From positions 46,528,501 through 46,592,500 of the forward strand of contig NC_069373.1 of the NCBI RefSeq assembly GCF_021730395.1: DNA of 64,000 bases, in the 5' to 3' direction. The translations under genes and the position numbers were made by a program. The DNA is from Mercenaria mercenaria (lineage: Eukaryota; Mollusca; Bivalvia; Venerida; Veneridae). Position 1 is the stretch's first letter. Every line of letters begins with the position of its first letter. Below, piece after piece: positions 1-11,800 of the stretch. The notes beneath the pieces were generated by a model that did not search any database, was not told where the DNA came from, and saw only the letters and a list, made by a program, of their open reading frames with translations.

Positions 1-295
1 TACTAGTACAGACACAGAGCGATCTGACCAGAGGGACAGAGTGAGACAAAGCCCACACGACAGAGAGATCAGAAATCAGATACAGCTTGTCCGGCTATCT
101 TAGCCTAGCTCGTTTCGAAAAGACAGCCTGGTTCTTTAACAAGGATTGCCTGGGTTCCTGACCAGTACACCTCTAGTTGGGTGGGAAACACTGAAAAACA
201 TTTCTGAAAATTCCCGAGTAGCTGCCGGGGATCGAACCCCCGACCTCAGGATTGGAAGGCCGGTGTGCAAACCTCTAAGCTATCCGTCCACCCTT
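1..295 (-). repeat. tRNA-derived SINE, 3' part cut by window start
   Basis: Read on the minus strand, positions 293 to 225 form a tRNA-like head with an A-box-like stretch (GGATAGCTTAGAGG, about 272-285) and a very good B box (GGTTCGATCC, near 229-238). It is followed by a non-tRNA body that runs to the start of the window. A functional tRNA gene is unlikely because the sequence goes straight on into the body instead of ending after an acceptor stem. The family name is not certain; SINEs of this layout are common in bivalves. Confidence 0.72.
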
Positions 296-726
296 ATCCG
301 ATGTCCTGGCGATAATTTGATTTACAGGCAAATTATGACATAACTTGAAGACATAAATGTATGTGTAGAACGTTAAAGGGATATTGTTGTGGTTTACAGA
401 TTATACTACAGTCTTCCTTAGCCTCTCTTACAATTCAAAACATCATAACTTAAATGACCATATACTGGTATTTTATTAAGAAACAAAGAAAAAGATATAT
501 TAATTTTCAGTCATTAAATTGAGTAATATAATCAAATAGCAAAACATATAACCAAATAATATAACGAACCTTACTCAGGCCTCGCCTATCTCTAACAACC
601 CTGTAGCGGTAATTCTATCATTTTAATCAAACCAAGTACCTGTTTAGGACATATTTGACTGGACTGCATTAATATTATTCAAGGTCAGAAAGTGTCAAAA
701 GGGGGATAGAATATTTAAGAAATAAT
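296..726. other. AT-rich intergenic stretch, nothing recognised
   Basis: No coding sequence, RNA gene or clear repeat could be supported here. Confidence 0.5.
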
Positions 727-870
727 AAGTTCCCAATCGTGGTTTATCGTAGAATAACCCGTGTTCTTATGCGTAAGAATATATCACGAAGGCCGTAGGC
801 CTGAATGATATTGTTTCGCATAAGAACGAAAAACTCTGGTTATTCTACGATAAATCACACTTGGGAACTT
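727..870. repeat. Foldback (palindromic) element
   Basis: AAGTTCCCAA at 727-736 is mirrored by TTGGGAACTT at 861-870. The inverted match continues inward through a GTTTATCGTAGAATAACC-like segment and its complement, leaving a short spacer near 775-812. A related fragment (GGGTTATTGCAGAATAACCC) lies about 120 bp further on, so the full element may reach about 1,010. The arms carry the phrase GTGGTTTATCGT, which recurs in foldbacks near 20.3 kb. Confidence 0.65.
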
Positions 871-1059
871 GTCATTTCGATTCTAACACGACATACTAGT
901 ATCAACATTGTTAGAAAAAATGGTAACTACTTTTTACGACCGTGCTACGCACCTGGATCGGATGACGTCATTGCACGCGCGTGGGTTATTGCAGAATAAC
1001 CCGAGATAGATTTTGCTCTACATGTTATTTGCTGGTCGTGTTAGAATACACTTCATTCT

Positions 1060-1400
1060 GTAGGCCATAACTTTGTTGCCTTTAATCCAGTTTTATTTAA
1101 ACTTTAAATACATATCTGTGTCACCACATTTTGGTAAGTAGCGTCATGGATTTTATGGTCCTATCTTTAAGGTCAAGGTCAGGAGAGTTCGGATGTTTCT
1201 TAATATAATGCACTGCATTTTTCAGACGTCTTCCAGTCAAGGCCATAATTTTGTAACATTATTAGGATTTTATTTTTAGCTGGAACAATTTAATAGATCT
1301 ACTTTGCAAGGTACAGCGGAAGGAATCTATCAATGTGTCACCCTATGTTCAAGGTCAAGGTCGGGTTGGGGGAGTTGAAAAAGTTTCATTTATGATCATT
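1060..1400. repeat. Two decayed tandem units (GGTCAAGGTC type)
   Basis: Two units of roughly 200 bp each begin with a GGCCATAA-like phrase, contain GTGTCACC, and end with AAGGTCAAGGTC. They resemble the internal tandem units of the Helentron-like elements elsewhere in the window, but no ends could be recognised, so this is probably a worn fragment. Confidence 0.45.
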
Positions 1401-1570
1401 TCAATACTTGTTAACCTTAATACAAGAGTATTTATACAAAGCTTAAGTATATGTCACAAAATTGTGACATGCAAAGTGAGGGTGATTCTGTGGAGAAAGA
1501 AAACGTGAATTATGAAATGGACCAAATGGACCAGGGTCGAAAAAACAAAAGAGAGAAAATAGTAATACCC

Positions 1571-2146
1571 CTGTCACACATACGGCGCGGATAACTACGT
1601 CTAGCCACGGATAGAAACGTAGTAACCCGTATCGATCTGTACCTGAGCCGTACCTCAAAGTAGTAATCCGTATCAACCCGTACCAACACTTGGTCAAAAC
1701 GTATTCAAGACTTATCCCAAACTTGCAAGTTTCTCCAAGTTTTGAACGTGCACAAACGTTTGAGCGATCCGTATTCATTTGAGCGTGACTTTAGTCCAAC
1801 ATGGTTGAAACTTATTCATTCGTAGTTAAATGTACTAAAACGTAGTTATCCGTACTGAAACATACCTTGCCGTAGCTGAACGTAGTTATCCGAAGCTGCC
1901 CGTACTTAAGCGTAGTTCAACGTAGTTCACCGTAGAACCGTCCACGCGCTGGGCAAGTTGCCAGGCGCAGTAAAACATGGTTCAGCGTAGTACTTATTCG
2001 CGTCCTGTATTTTTTTCGTTCCTCGATTCTCACCAATTTTCCCTTACTAAGACGTACTGCTCCGTACTTATCCGTGTCCGAATCCCCACAGACCAATTCC
2101 ATCCGCACCATACCTCAACGCACGGACATATCCGTATGTGTGACTG
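1571..2146. mobile_element. MITE-like element with CGTAGTTATCCGTAC-type inner repeats
   Basis: CTGTCACACATACGG at 1571-1585 is the inverted match (one mismatch) of the sequence ending at 2146, giving 15-bp terminal inverted repeats. Between them many degenerate copies of a 12-15-bp word built from CGTAGTTATCCGTA and its complement are packed together. No transposase is encoded, so this is non-autonomous. A target duplication could not be fixed. Confidence 0.6.
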
Positions 2147-2149
2147 TAG

Positions 2150-4683
2150 CTTTAGGTAGGTGATTCTTTTGAACAGTTTTTTCCGTCTAAGAAGATGAGA
2201 GTAGGCCGTCTGAGAGTGTGTAGGTTTCTAACTTCTACTCCGTGCTCGGTGGAGCGTCTGACGACTTACAAGTTGATGACCCCACAAACGTGCACGGATT
2301 GCTTGACGGGATGACGGGATCTTAGACTTACTACTTGACCTTCAAAATAAATCAAAATAATTTTGCTGATGATAACGGACTACGATTCAGAATATCGATT
2401 TGGTGAAGTATTTCTAGGGATGTTAATTAACTATCAATTTAGAACAGTAACAGTTTAACTTCAGAACCAGTATGTTTTTTTCGGCAGGTGTGTTCTGTTC
2501 CGAAAACTAAACTATATACATAACACAGTCAGCTGTCCCTTGTGTTTCTGTGGAGAGTCAGTAGACTTTCATATTGTTCGAGGTTTCAAATCAATGTACG
2601 ATAAAATAAGTCAATTATAGGGTTTGTTAGTGACCCTCCGTGGAAATATGGGGGGAGGTATTTCAGAACAGTATGATAAGTATGAGGACTCGGTTACGGG
2701 GACGCATACTTTGAAATTAGAAAAAAGTGGGTGGGGTATGATAAAATTTACCTGCAAAAAAAGTACAAGGTTTTGGTACATGGAATGGATACTGTTTCAA
2801 CTGTTATAAGTACACAAAGGATTGCTCAATAAAATAAAAATGAGAAAACTGAAACAAGAAAGTTATTGTTGAATTACATAAGACTTACTGTGTACATTCA
2901 AAGTCAACAATTAAGACTTTTTGGTGCGAAAATAATAGTGCTTCACCTTGTCCAAACATTTATCAATGTCCTACAGATTCTAATTTAAAGAAAGAATGTG
3001 AAATATGGTCACTGTCTTGCTTTTCATTTCGCATATGTAAGCTAAAACACATTATTTAGTTTGTTTACAAAGTAGTGCATAAGAAAAGATACGGTGGTCA
3101 AGGAATGCCACATTCCAAAACTAAATGAGTATATTCCCCTTAATACATTAAACATTTATCGTTACAGAAGTCTAGTGGCTTACAATAAGGGCCTAGAAAT
3201 ATTGCCATTATTAATTTTTAACTTTGTATTCATGAACTACAATGCACTTAAATATCAAAACACATTCAACAAACTTTTGAAAATGTATTGTCTTAAAAAT
3301 CCCTAAAATAAGGTATGAAATTTGGTTGAGAGGTCTAATCAATGTGTATATGTGCAAAAGTAACATTCTAATCTTGTTCACAAAAGTTACTAATACACAG
3401 CAGGCATGTCAATGATCAAAACTGGACGAATATACAGTTATCCTCACTTTAATGTCATTTATAATTTGTCCTTCAATTCTCCACCATACTTTTCATAACT
3501 CTGTTTGCACGAGTTGCACGAGAATGCTGTCATTCACGTAAAAAAATGGGGTCAAATAAGTTGTAAATGCAATATCATGTAAACGTAATTAATGGATTAT
3601 GCAGTTCAAGATAAACTTTATCTCATAACGTAACGAACATGTATAATGTTGTAATAACAACTTTACTTACACTGATTTAAGTAGCAGTCGGTTTATAAGT
3701 GACTTTATTGATTCATTTTGTGTTTTGTTATTGTTGTCAAAAAGTATAACGGAAGTGCCTCACAACTGAAGCGGAAACCAGTTTGATGCGCAAAGTAGTC
3801 CAATGTAAGTAATATTTTTTGACAAATGTCCACAGAAATTAATAATTTTCTAATTTTAAAGACGAATATCTGAATAGGATTCATCATTTGATAAGAAATT
3901 ATAATCATCGACATGTTTTCTTAAAAATCGTACACGTGCTGACACCTAAGTTGTCTCCCGTTGTTTATTAGAGTTACCTTTCGTCCGGCGCAGTAATACA
4001 TTTGCAGTGAATCGCCGAGAAGTCGTGGGAAAATTAAAATCCATGTAAATAAACTAAAATTAACCACCTTTTCAAGATGAATTTCAAGTGATCGCCATTA
4101 TGCATTTAGCCCGCCTGACCTGTGTAGCATCTTAGATATCTGTTCTAAGGTATTCATTGTGTAGAATGTCATGTTATGCCCTAGCAATGCTAATCCCACT
4201 CTGATTTTTTTTGTTTACATTTTTATCAATGAGAAATATGGTGTCCATCCCGAGCTGAAATGACGTGGCGTTAAATTTTAACATGTTTAAGCAAACCTGG
4301 TGTGTTAGAAAGAAAATCTCATCCCTTCAACATTATTTGAAACACTGTTATTGTAAAAAACCTGTTTTTTCCTTATACAAAAGCTTAATATTTTGTGTTG
4401 AATGTACTTTCACAAAGACCTCTGTTTTCCTATTACATTCATAGTACCACATCCTTATCCACAAAATACTGAATATTACAGGTGTCCATAAGTATTATAT
4501 CAGTTTAGGAATATGTTTTTTATTTTCCCACCATCGATTTCTTGAATATGCACCCCTTCCGCATTTCTGTATGAACTGAATGTAGCAATATGCGTCCCCT
4601 TAACCTATTTCCTATTCTGCATTAGTACCAAAAGATATTGAAATAGAAATAAAACTTCATGTTCGTGTTAGTTTAAGATTTTA
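2150..4683. other. AT-rich intergenic DNA, nothing recognised
   Basis: Short open frames here have no recognisable domain and no convincing splice context. No element ends were found. Confidence 0.45.
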
Positions 4684-4985
4684 CCGCCTCGGTACACTAA
4701 GTTGACGGGACCGAGGTCGTGGGTTCACTTCCAGGCCGCGTCATACCAAAAACCTGAACATTAATTCACTTGGTACTCAGCTTGGACTAGTCAGTCTAGG
4801 ATCAGTGTAATGTTACTGAGTGGGTATCATGCAAGGTGTCTACGACGCAGGTGATATTCCAGTAATGCAGCACAGTAAAGTTGGACATTGTGCTTACTAC
4901 TACAAGTAGACACTGTCGTTCATATTACTGAATAAAAAAAAACGACGCTAAACCAGCACACAACACGCACGCACGCACATACGCA
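4684..4985 (+). repeat. tRNA-derived SINE
   Basis: A tRNA-like head (about 4684-4740) carries a B-box-like GTGGGTTCACTTCC. It is followed by a long non-tRNA body with the phrase GAGTGGGTATCATGCAAGG and a 3' tail of AAAAAAAACGACGCTAAACC running into a CACGCACG repeat. The A-rich, CGCTAAACC-type tail is typical of mollusc SINEs. Confidence 0.65.
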
Positions 4986-5150
4986 CGTACGTACGCAATT
5001 TTGTCCAATTTCAAGTGATATAACTGGCCTTATATGTAGGGTGAAGATGTGAAAAGCTTAATTCTTTCTAAGAACTATATTATTATTGTTTCATCTGCTA
5101 GAGATTTAAAAGACCTTTACAAAAACAGGTTTATATACCTTCATATAATT

Positions 5151-5377
5151 GTGCCGCGCCATGAGAAAACCAACATAGTGCGTTTGCGACCAGCATGGAT
5201 CCAGACCAGCCTGCGCAGTCTGCTCAGGGTCCATACTGTTCGCTAATAGTTTCTATAATTGCAATAGGGTTTGAAAGCGAACAATATGGATACCGACCAG
5301 TCTGTGCGGATGCGCAGGCTGGACTGGATCCATGCTGGTCGCAAGCGCACTATGTTGGTTTTCTCATGGCGCGGATC
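5151..5377. mobile_element. Palindromic MITE, family A (copy 1)
   Basis: Nearly the whole 227 bp is a palindrome with ends of the GAGCCGCGCCATG type (here GTGCCGCGCCATG) and inner arms carrying CAACATAGTG and ACCAGCATGGATCC. It is flanked by AATT at 5147-5150 and AATT at 5378-5381, a perfect 4-bp target duplication. It does not encode a protein. Other copies lie at 15,163, 17,436 and 55,365. Confidence 0.85.
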
Positions 5378-5806
5378 AATTATAGTAAAATATATAAATC
5401 AGTAAAAAGTTTAGGGAATAAAATTTCACAATGCGTTATAAACCACCTTAAAGTTTACGCTTTTTATTCATTCTTTCTTGAAGTTCTATATTTGATCTTA
5501 AACGTGAGAACGGTTAAGCAATTATCACAAAAGATTGATATAGAATAAATGAAGTAAAAATTTACCCCTGTTATTTCTTTTGAAATTTTTAACATACACT
5601 ACCCGTATTGTATATACATAAGGAACCCAATATTTTCATAAACTATCAAGTGATTTAGGTTAAAGTCTGTACAAATGTAGGTAGGATTGTAAGATGTTTA
5701 CATTCTGTTAAATGTGGTCAATTTTGCACACACAAAAATAAACAAAATTTATTTAATTTTTAATTTATTTCTAACGATCAGTGGAGTTTGTAACGAAGGA
5801 AATAGA
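5378..5806. other. Region upstream of the calmodulin-like start
   Basis: AT-rich sequence with runs of AATTTATTTAATTTTTAA just upstream of the proposed start codon. It would hold the promoter and 5' leader of the calmodulin-like gene, but no specific site can be assigned. Confidence 0.3.
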
Positions 5807-5834
5807 ATGAATGCATCGCAGAAATTCATTAGTG
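5807..5834 (+). CDS. Calmodulin-like exon 1 (tentative)
   Basis: ATG at 5807 opens nine codons (MNASQKFIS) plus one base before a good donor (G|GTAGGT). The phase fits the next exon and completes a Glu codon. The resulting N-terminus is one residue shorter than that of calmodulin before the conserved Glu-Phe. Being this short, it could be a chance match. Confidence 0.5.
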
Positions 5835-8800
5835 GTAGGTGACTTTATAGCTTCTTTTGTATATAACGTGTGGGAAAAGTGTCTCTAAAACTTGCAGGTA
5901 GCAATCAAAGAGGGAAATATATAATATATTTTATATCTACAATTAAGTTGTGGTTTCAAGACTTTAGGGTTGCCAAACAGTGTGCATGCTGTTCGGCGGA
6001 GAGGAGGTGGAGAGACGGGAGAGGCGGTTGGGGAGGGGGTGTGGCAGAGAGGGCGGGGAATCAAGCAGAAACCCTGGTCAATACGGCTGAAGTTTGATAA
6101 ATGGCTTTTTACTAAGTTCCATAAATATCCAAATATCTTATGCAGGCTGATCCGTCGCCCTTGTCCCGTAAAAATATATTACACGTAAAAATATAAATAT
6201 AATATTACATGTAAAATATATTACATTTACATTATTCGAACAGATTTAGCCAAACGGCCTTCCCAAAAGACTTAAATCTTCATCTTAAATCATGCCAAAT
6301 TAAGCATGACAGACTTTAGATGTTCTACTGTAGACATATACGTACCATGCAGTGTCACCTGAAAAAAATATAACATAATTATCCCTTCATCGATATAGCA
6401 TACTATGATCATGCATAAAAATTGTAAAAATATTGAATTCCCTCTTTTCGTTCAACAGAATTTCGTGAGATTTTCAAGCTGTTTGACAAAGATGGCGATG
6501 GTGCAATTTCAACGAAGGAACTGGCTACTGTGATGCGGTCGTTGGGACAAAATCCCACCGAGCAAGAAATCCGGCAGATGGTGAAAATGGTCGACGCTGA
6601 CAGTAATTATACATAATGTTTCTGGATTAATATATTAATACTTTAACTTTTACCCTGCTAAATTTCAATAATGAACTTGTCCATCTTTCAATTTGGACAG
6701 TACCATTAACTGTTAAAAGGGGTGCTTACCAAAAAGGTACTGACTGAATGCCGACCAATGCAGACCACGATCAGACTGCACGGATATGCAGGCTGATCTT
6801 GGCCTGCACTGGTCTCAAAGGCAGAATCACTTAGCAGGCTAAGGGTTGAAAATGACATGAATAGAATGCACTATTTACATTTAAACGATTACGAAACTGG
6901 CCTTTGCGGTACCGCCGGGCACCGTTCTAATGCACAATCGTCGAGAGCTGTCCGGCAACTCAATCAGATTGTACTGCTGCACGTCGTACCAGTAATGGGA
7001 CACGGACCAATCGCTCGGAAGTTCGGTGCGCTATGCTTATTGTCAAATGTTTAGAGTCAAATACCCAATGCAAAATGCTAATTGCCAATTGATCAATGTT
7101 TGTTGCTAAATGTGAATTTCGGAACGATGAATTCCAAAAGAGCTCAAAAGATCACAATGCTGCAGAAATGAATGAATGCATCCTTTACATGGTCATTGCT
7201 CTGGGCCTTCAGTACATAACTTCTTCATTTTTCTTTTTGAAACATATTTAATAGTGCTTTGTTCGCATGACTGATATATGAAAAATATGGTTCTTGTCAT
7301 TATCATAACATGACGATGACGGTGCAGGATTTTCTTAGATTTTATCATTTTGAAAGTGCTATATGACATCAGCTATGAAAGTGCTTTATGAGTTACATAG
7401 TAAATCTTTAATTTGAACTGCGGATTCTGCAAGCTAGCGTTGTATAAATACGTTTTCATATTTTGAATGAAACTATGATGCATTCCACTAAAGTTCTGTT
7501 TTTACTGAGAGGATTTGATTCAAACTTAGAATATTTGTTCCACATTATCACTCAAATCATATGACACAAGGGCCATAACTTTTGCACCAATTTTTCATCA
7601 ATTATCTGCCTTTTTACTTAGAATTTCAGGTTAATGTTTTGGTGCAGTTTCACTCTATCTCAGTTATTTCTAAACGGACTTGATTCAAACTTTAAACAGT
7701 TATTCCACATCATCAACCACATCATATGACACATAACTCTGGCACCAACTATTCATGAATACTGTCCCCCTTTTACTTCAAATTTAAGATTAAATTCGGT
7801 GCATTTTCACAATATCTCTGTTATAACAGAGAGGCTTTGATTCAAACTTAAAACAGTTATTCAACATCATCACTTACATCATATTACACAAGGACAATAA
7901 CTCTTGCACCACTATTTCACTAATTATCCCCCTTTTTCTTACAATTTCTCTTCGTTTCAAATAAAACTTGTAAAGCATCACGATTCGTAAGTAGACATGT
8001 ATTCATTTGTGCGAGTTATGTCCCTTTTTTACTTGATCCCATAACTGAACCGTCGGAAACATTGAATTGGGCATATTCATTAGCGTGTGTCATACAATGT
8101 CGACATCATTCTAGTTCCTTTTGTAGCACAACTTTCTGTGCATGATTGTGTATTGATAATGAATTTGTTAACAGTCATTATGAAATAAATTAACGTTAAT
8201 ATCGTTTTTACCGTTAACGGCACAGCCATTCATGTACTGAAATCTGTATACTTAAACTTTTTGTTTGTGATTATGTTCTACCTGGTAATTTAAATAGAAT
8301 AACATAGTTTCTTAGACGCTTTGTAAAAAAGAAACCCTAATACTTGTTTATCACTAGTCCTGTACAAAATAATACTAGTACAGTATAGCCAGTGCACAAC
8401 GAGGGAAGGACAAGCAAGTGAACGCAGCTGGTCTGTCAGAAAAAAGTACTTTCAGTTGTTGCGATTTCGTGATTTCGTTTATAAAAGCATTCGAGTAGTA
8501 TGATTACGTAAAGTAACTCTCTAGGTATGCAGTTAACAGTTCCGCAGACATACGTTTACAAAATTTTCTGTCGTTAACCCGGGGGCCTTAAAAGCTGCAT
8601 ATGTTTGAGCCGAAGCTTCAATGTTTATCTTGCCCTTAGTCATGTTTTAGGTTTTTTATGTGGATGTCGAGGCTCCGACCCGCTTCATCTAACCTCGTGG
8701 GTCCGAAACGCCATTTAGGGTGTAGAATATATTTATGTGAAGAAGTTATCCAGCTGACTAGCGGAAAATCGTTAGCTGTACCGAACTTCATCATAATAAG

Positions 8801-11800
8801 CGGATGGTTGGTCTTGAATGACACGACTAATTTTTCAGCAACTATGTTTATCAAGGACTTCAGAGGACATCATAAAATGTGCCTTTGCTGTTTGTTTGTT
8901 GTCGGAATGATTAAACCCTTAATGAAATCTGTTATTGACATAATAACATTTATGTATCGTAATATTAGAGCTACATCACATTTTATTTGTGTAAATGGCT
9001 GCGATACGTAGTTTTGAAAGTAGTTATCACCTCTGCGTGTAGACTGGTTGACAATGACTAGTTTGGTAGTCAAATGATTCAAAAGACGTGCCATGATTTA
9101 GATTTAATTGGGGGTTGTGGAATATTGTGCAAAAGAAAAACTGTTAAACATCTTGAAATACTTTTTGACTGTATCATTGGAACAATGCTATTGGATCTAC
9201 TTTTACATACCTCTTCCTTTGTTAGACAGAGGTCTATATTTTTATGAAAGACCTCGTTAAACAAAAGAATTCTCGTGCAGAGGTCTAGCTGTTCTGACTC
9301 AGACCTGAGCATGTGAAAAATGTGTTAAAACAGCATCTATTAAATATGTTTCAATAACATGCTTTGTATGGTGATTTTATCATGACTAATCATGATTGCT
9401 AAATAAAATAGTCACTGGATAATAAACGGATTTTCAAGAAAAACGTTCATAATTTTATTAACATTTCTTAGTATTAAAATTGATGCACCCTGCAAGTATG
9501 CATGATTAAAATTAGAAAAACCTCCTAATTTCCACATAAAGCCGAAAGAGATGAGAAGAAGAAATATGTATCTCGAATAAAAATGATTAGTGAAAATAAA
9601 GACTAACCGCTCTACTACTGCGACAGACAAAAAGTTTTACAATTCACCATTTTCCAGCATATTCCGCCCAAAACATTATTTGCAGTTGAATAGATTTTAA
9701 AATTTGAACATTAAGCAACATAGATTTTAATAATATTTGCAAGAGATGGCTGCAGTTTCTGTCTTTTCACTTGTCCTCAATATGTTTTATAATTATGAGC
9801 ATCTCTTATACTGAACAAGTAATGCTCCATATGATTTTAAACATCTGCTTTAGGGAAACGTCTTGAAAAAACTGTAAGCTGCATTTATGTTACGTTGTCA
9901 CTGGTTCATTTACTTTTTATACGCCCGTCTTCTTCATGCATGGAGGGATTATGATGAAACTCGGCACAGTTGTTCACCATCATGAGACGGAGTGTCATGC
10001 GCAAGAACCAGGTCCCTAGGTCTAAGGTCAAGGTCACACTTTGAGGTCAAAGGTCAAATTCAAGAATGACTTTGTCCGGAGCATATCTTCTTCATGCATG
10101 GAGGGATTTTGAATTATCTTGGCACAATTGTTCATCATCATGAGACGGAGTGTCACGCGCAAGAACCAGGTCCCTAGGTCTAAGGTCAAGGTCACACTTA
10201 GAGGTCAAAGGATACAAGAATGAAAACTTTGTCTGGAGCATTTCTTCTTCATGCATGGAGGGATTTTGATATAACTTGGCACAAATGTTCACCACCACGA
10301 GATGGAGTGTCTTGCGCAAGAACCAGGTCCCTAGGTCTAAGGTCAAGGTCACATTTAGAGGTCAAAGGTCAGATACAAGAATGACTTTGTCCAAAGCATT
10401 TCTTCTTCATGCATGGAGGAATTTTGATGTAACTTGGCACAATTGTACACCATCATGAGACGAAGTGTCATGCGCAGGTCCCTTCTTTAAAATTAGTTCC
10501 CTTTGTTTTACTATAAATAGCTTGTATTGTAACTTTTTCATTACTAGTCGTAGGGAAAAATCGAGACCACTTTTCTGTAGTACAAAATGCATGTTACATC
10601 AAATTCTGAAGTGTATTTTGATCTATCTCTACCTTGTAAGGATTTTTGTGTGGACTGTGACGGGCGTATATTGTAACATTCTGGCACTCTTGTTTAAATG
10701 TGTGAAGTATCAAATCAACAGTTTATATAGTTTTCTAGTTATACTCAGGACGATCTTTTATTCTAAGGGGATATATTTCAAAACTTGATACTTCACTTCT
10801 TTCAAAATAGGGGACAACCTCTTACACAACTTTCGAATGGGTACCGGACAAGCTTTCTACAACCTACTTGTCCGGACATGTAGACAATCTTAACAACTTT
10901 GAAAGAAGACCATCCAAGAAACAGTCAGACCAAGTTTCATCAACTTCCACCCAAAATCCAGAAAACTAAAATATTTTTTTTGTCTTTATTTACAATATAT
11001 TTACAAAAAGTTAAAATCTGAATATAACTGAAATAACTGAAAATTACTACTTTCTGTTTAAAGATTGAATTATCAATAGTGTATCGTATATTATTCAAAG
11101 TACATAATATAGGTCAATATTTTATTCAGTAAAATATAGAGTCATAATCTCTTTGGTCTTTGATATGCACATTTAAGTGTTAAATCATTATTTTAGATCA
11201 TACATGATTATATAATTACAGTCATCAGAACCAAAGTATTCAGACAAAAACAGGTTGCTGTCTTCTTCACAAATTAGGACGTTAAATGGTTTCTGTACAT
11301 GCTGTACATAAAAAGGCAGAGTTTTTCCGGTATTTGGCAATACAATGCTCAATCGCTCCCTGTTAGTAGGACAGCAAAAAACAACAGTACCATTGCTGGT
11401 CACTGCCAGTCCCCTTGGAAATTGGATGCCCTCGAATTTCTTCGTTACCTGTAGATGTCCGTCTATTGTTAGATTATAGGCTGCGTTTTTATCCCAGTCT
11501 GAAATGATAATATTTGTATCATCTATCACAGCTATAAACCTCGGATACTGGAGTAGGCTCGTATCTTTGACTTCATGTAGAATATCGCCTTTCATGTTCA
11601 GTATCTGAACAGCTGGGGGACGGCCATAAGTTAAAGCAATGACACCATTACGATGATCTATTCCTCTGCAGTTATTCCTAACTTCCAGACTGTAACTTTT
11701 AAACAGTCCATTTTTGGTATTCACAAAAAAGATGTTACCTTCATTTGGTAGCGTTGCTGCAATCGATTCAGAATTGATGACACTTACATCCCATGGTTTA

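Noticed and set aside
225-293. tRNA gene on the minus strand
   Set aside because: Good A and B boxes, but the sequence continues as a SINE body with no proper 3' acceptor pairing.
5195-5548. 117-residue open frame
   Set aside because: Its first half lies in a palindromic MITE whose open frames are by-products of the palindrome; no domain and no splice support.
10092-10592. Overlapping open frames on both strands
   Set aside because: Generated by the tandem units of the ACGCCCGTC element; no domain.
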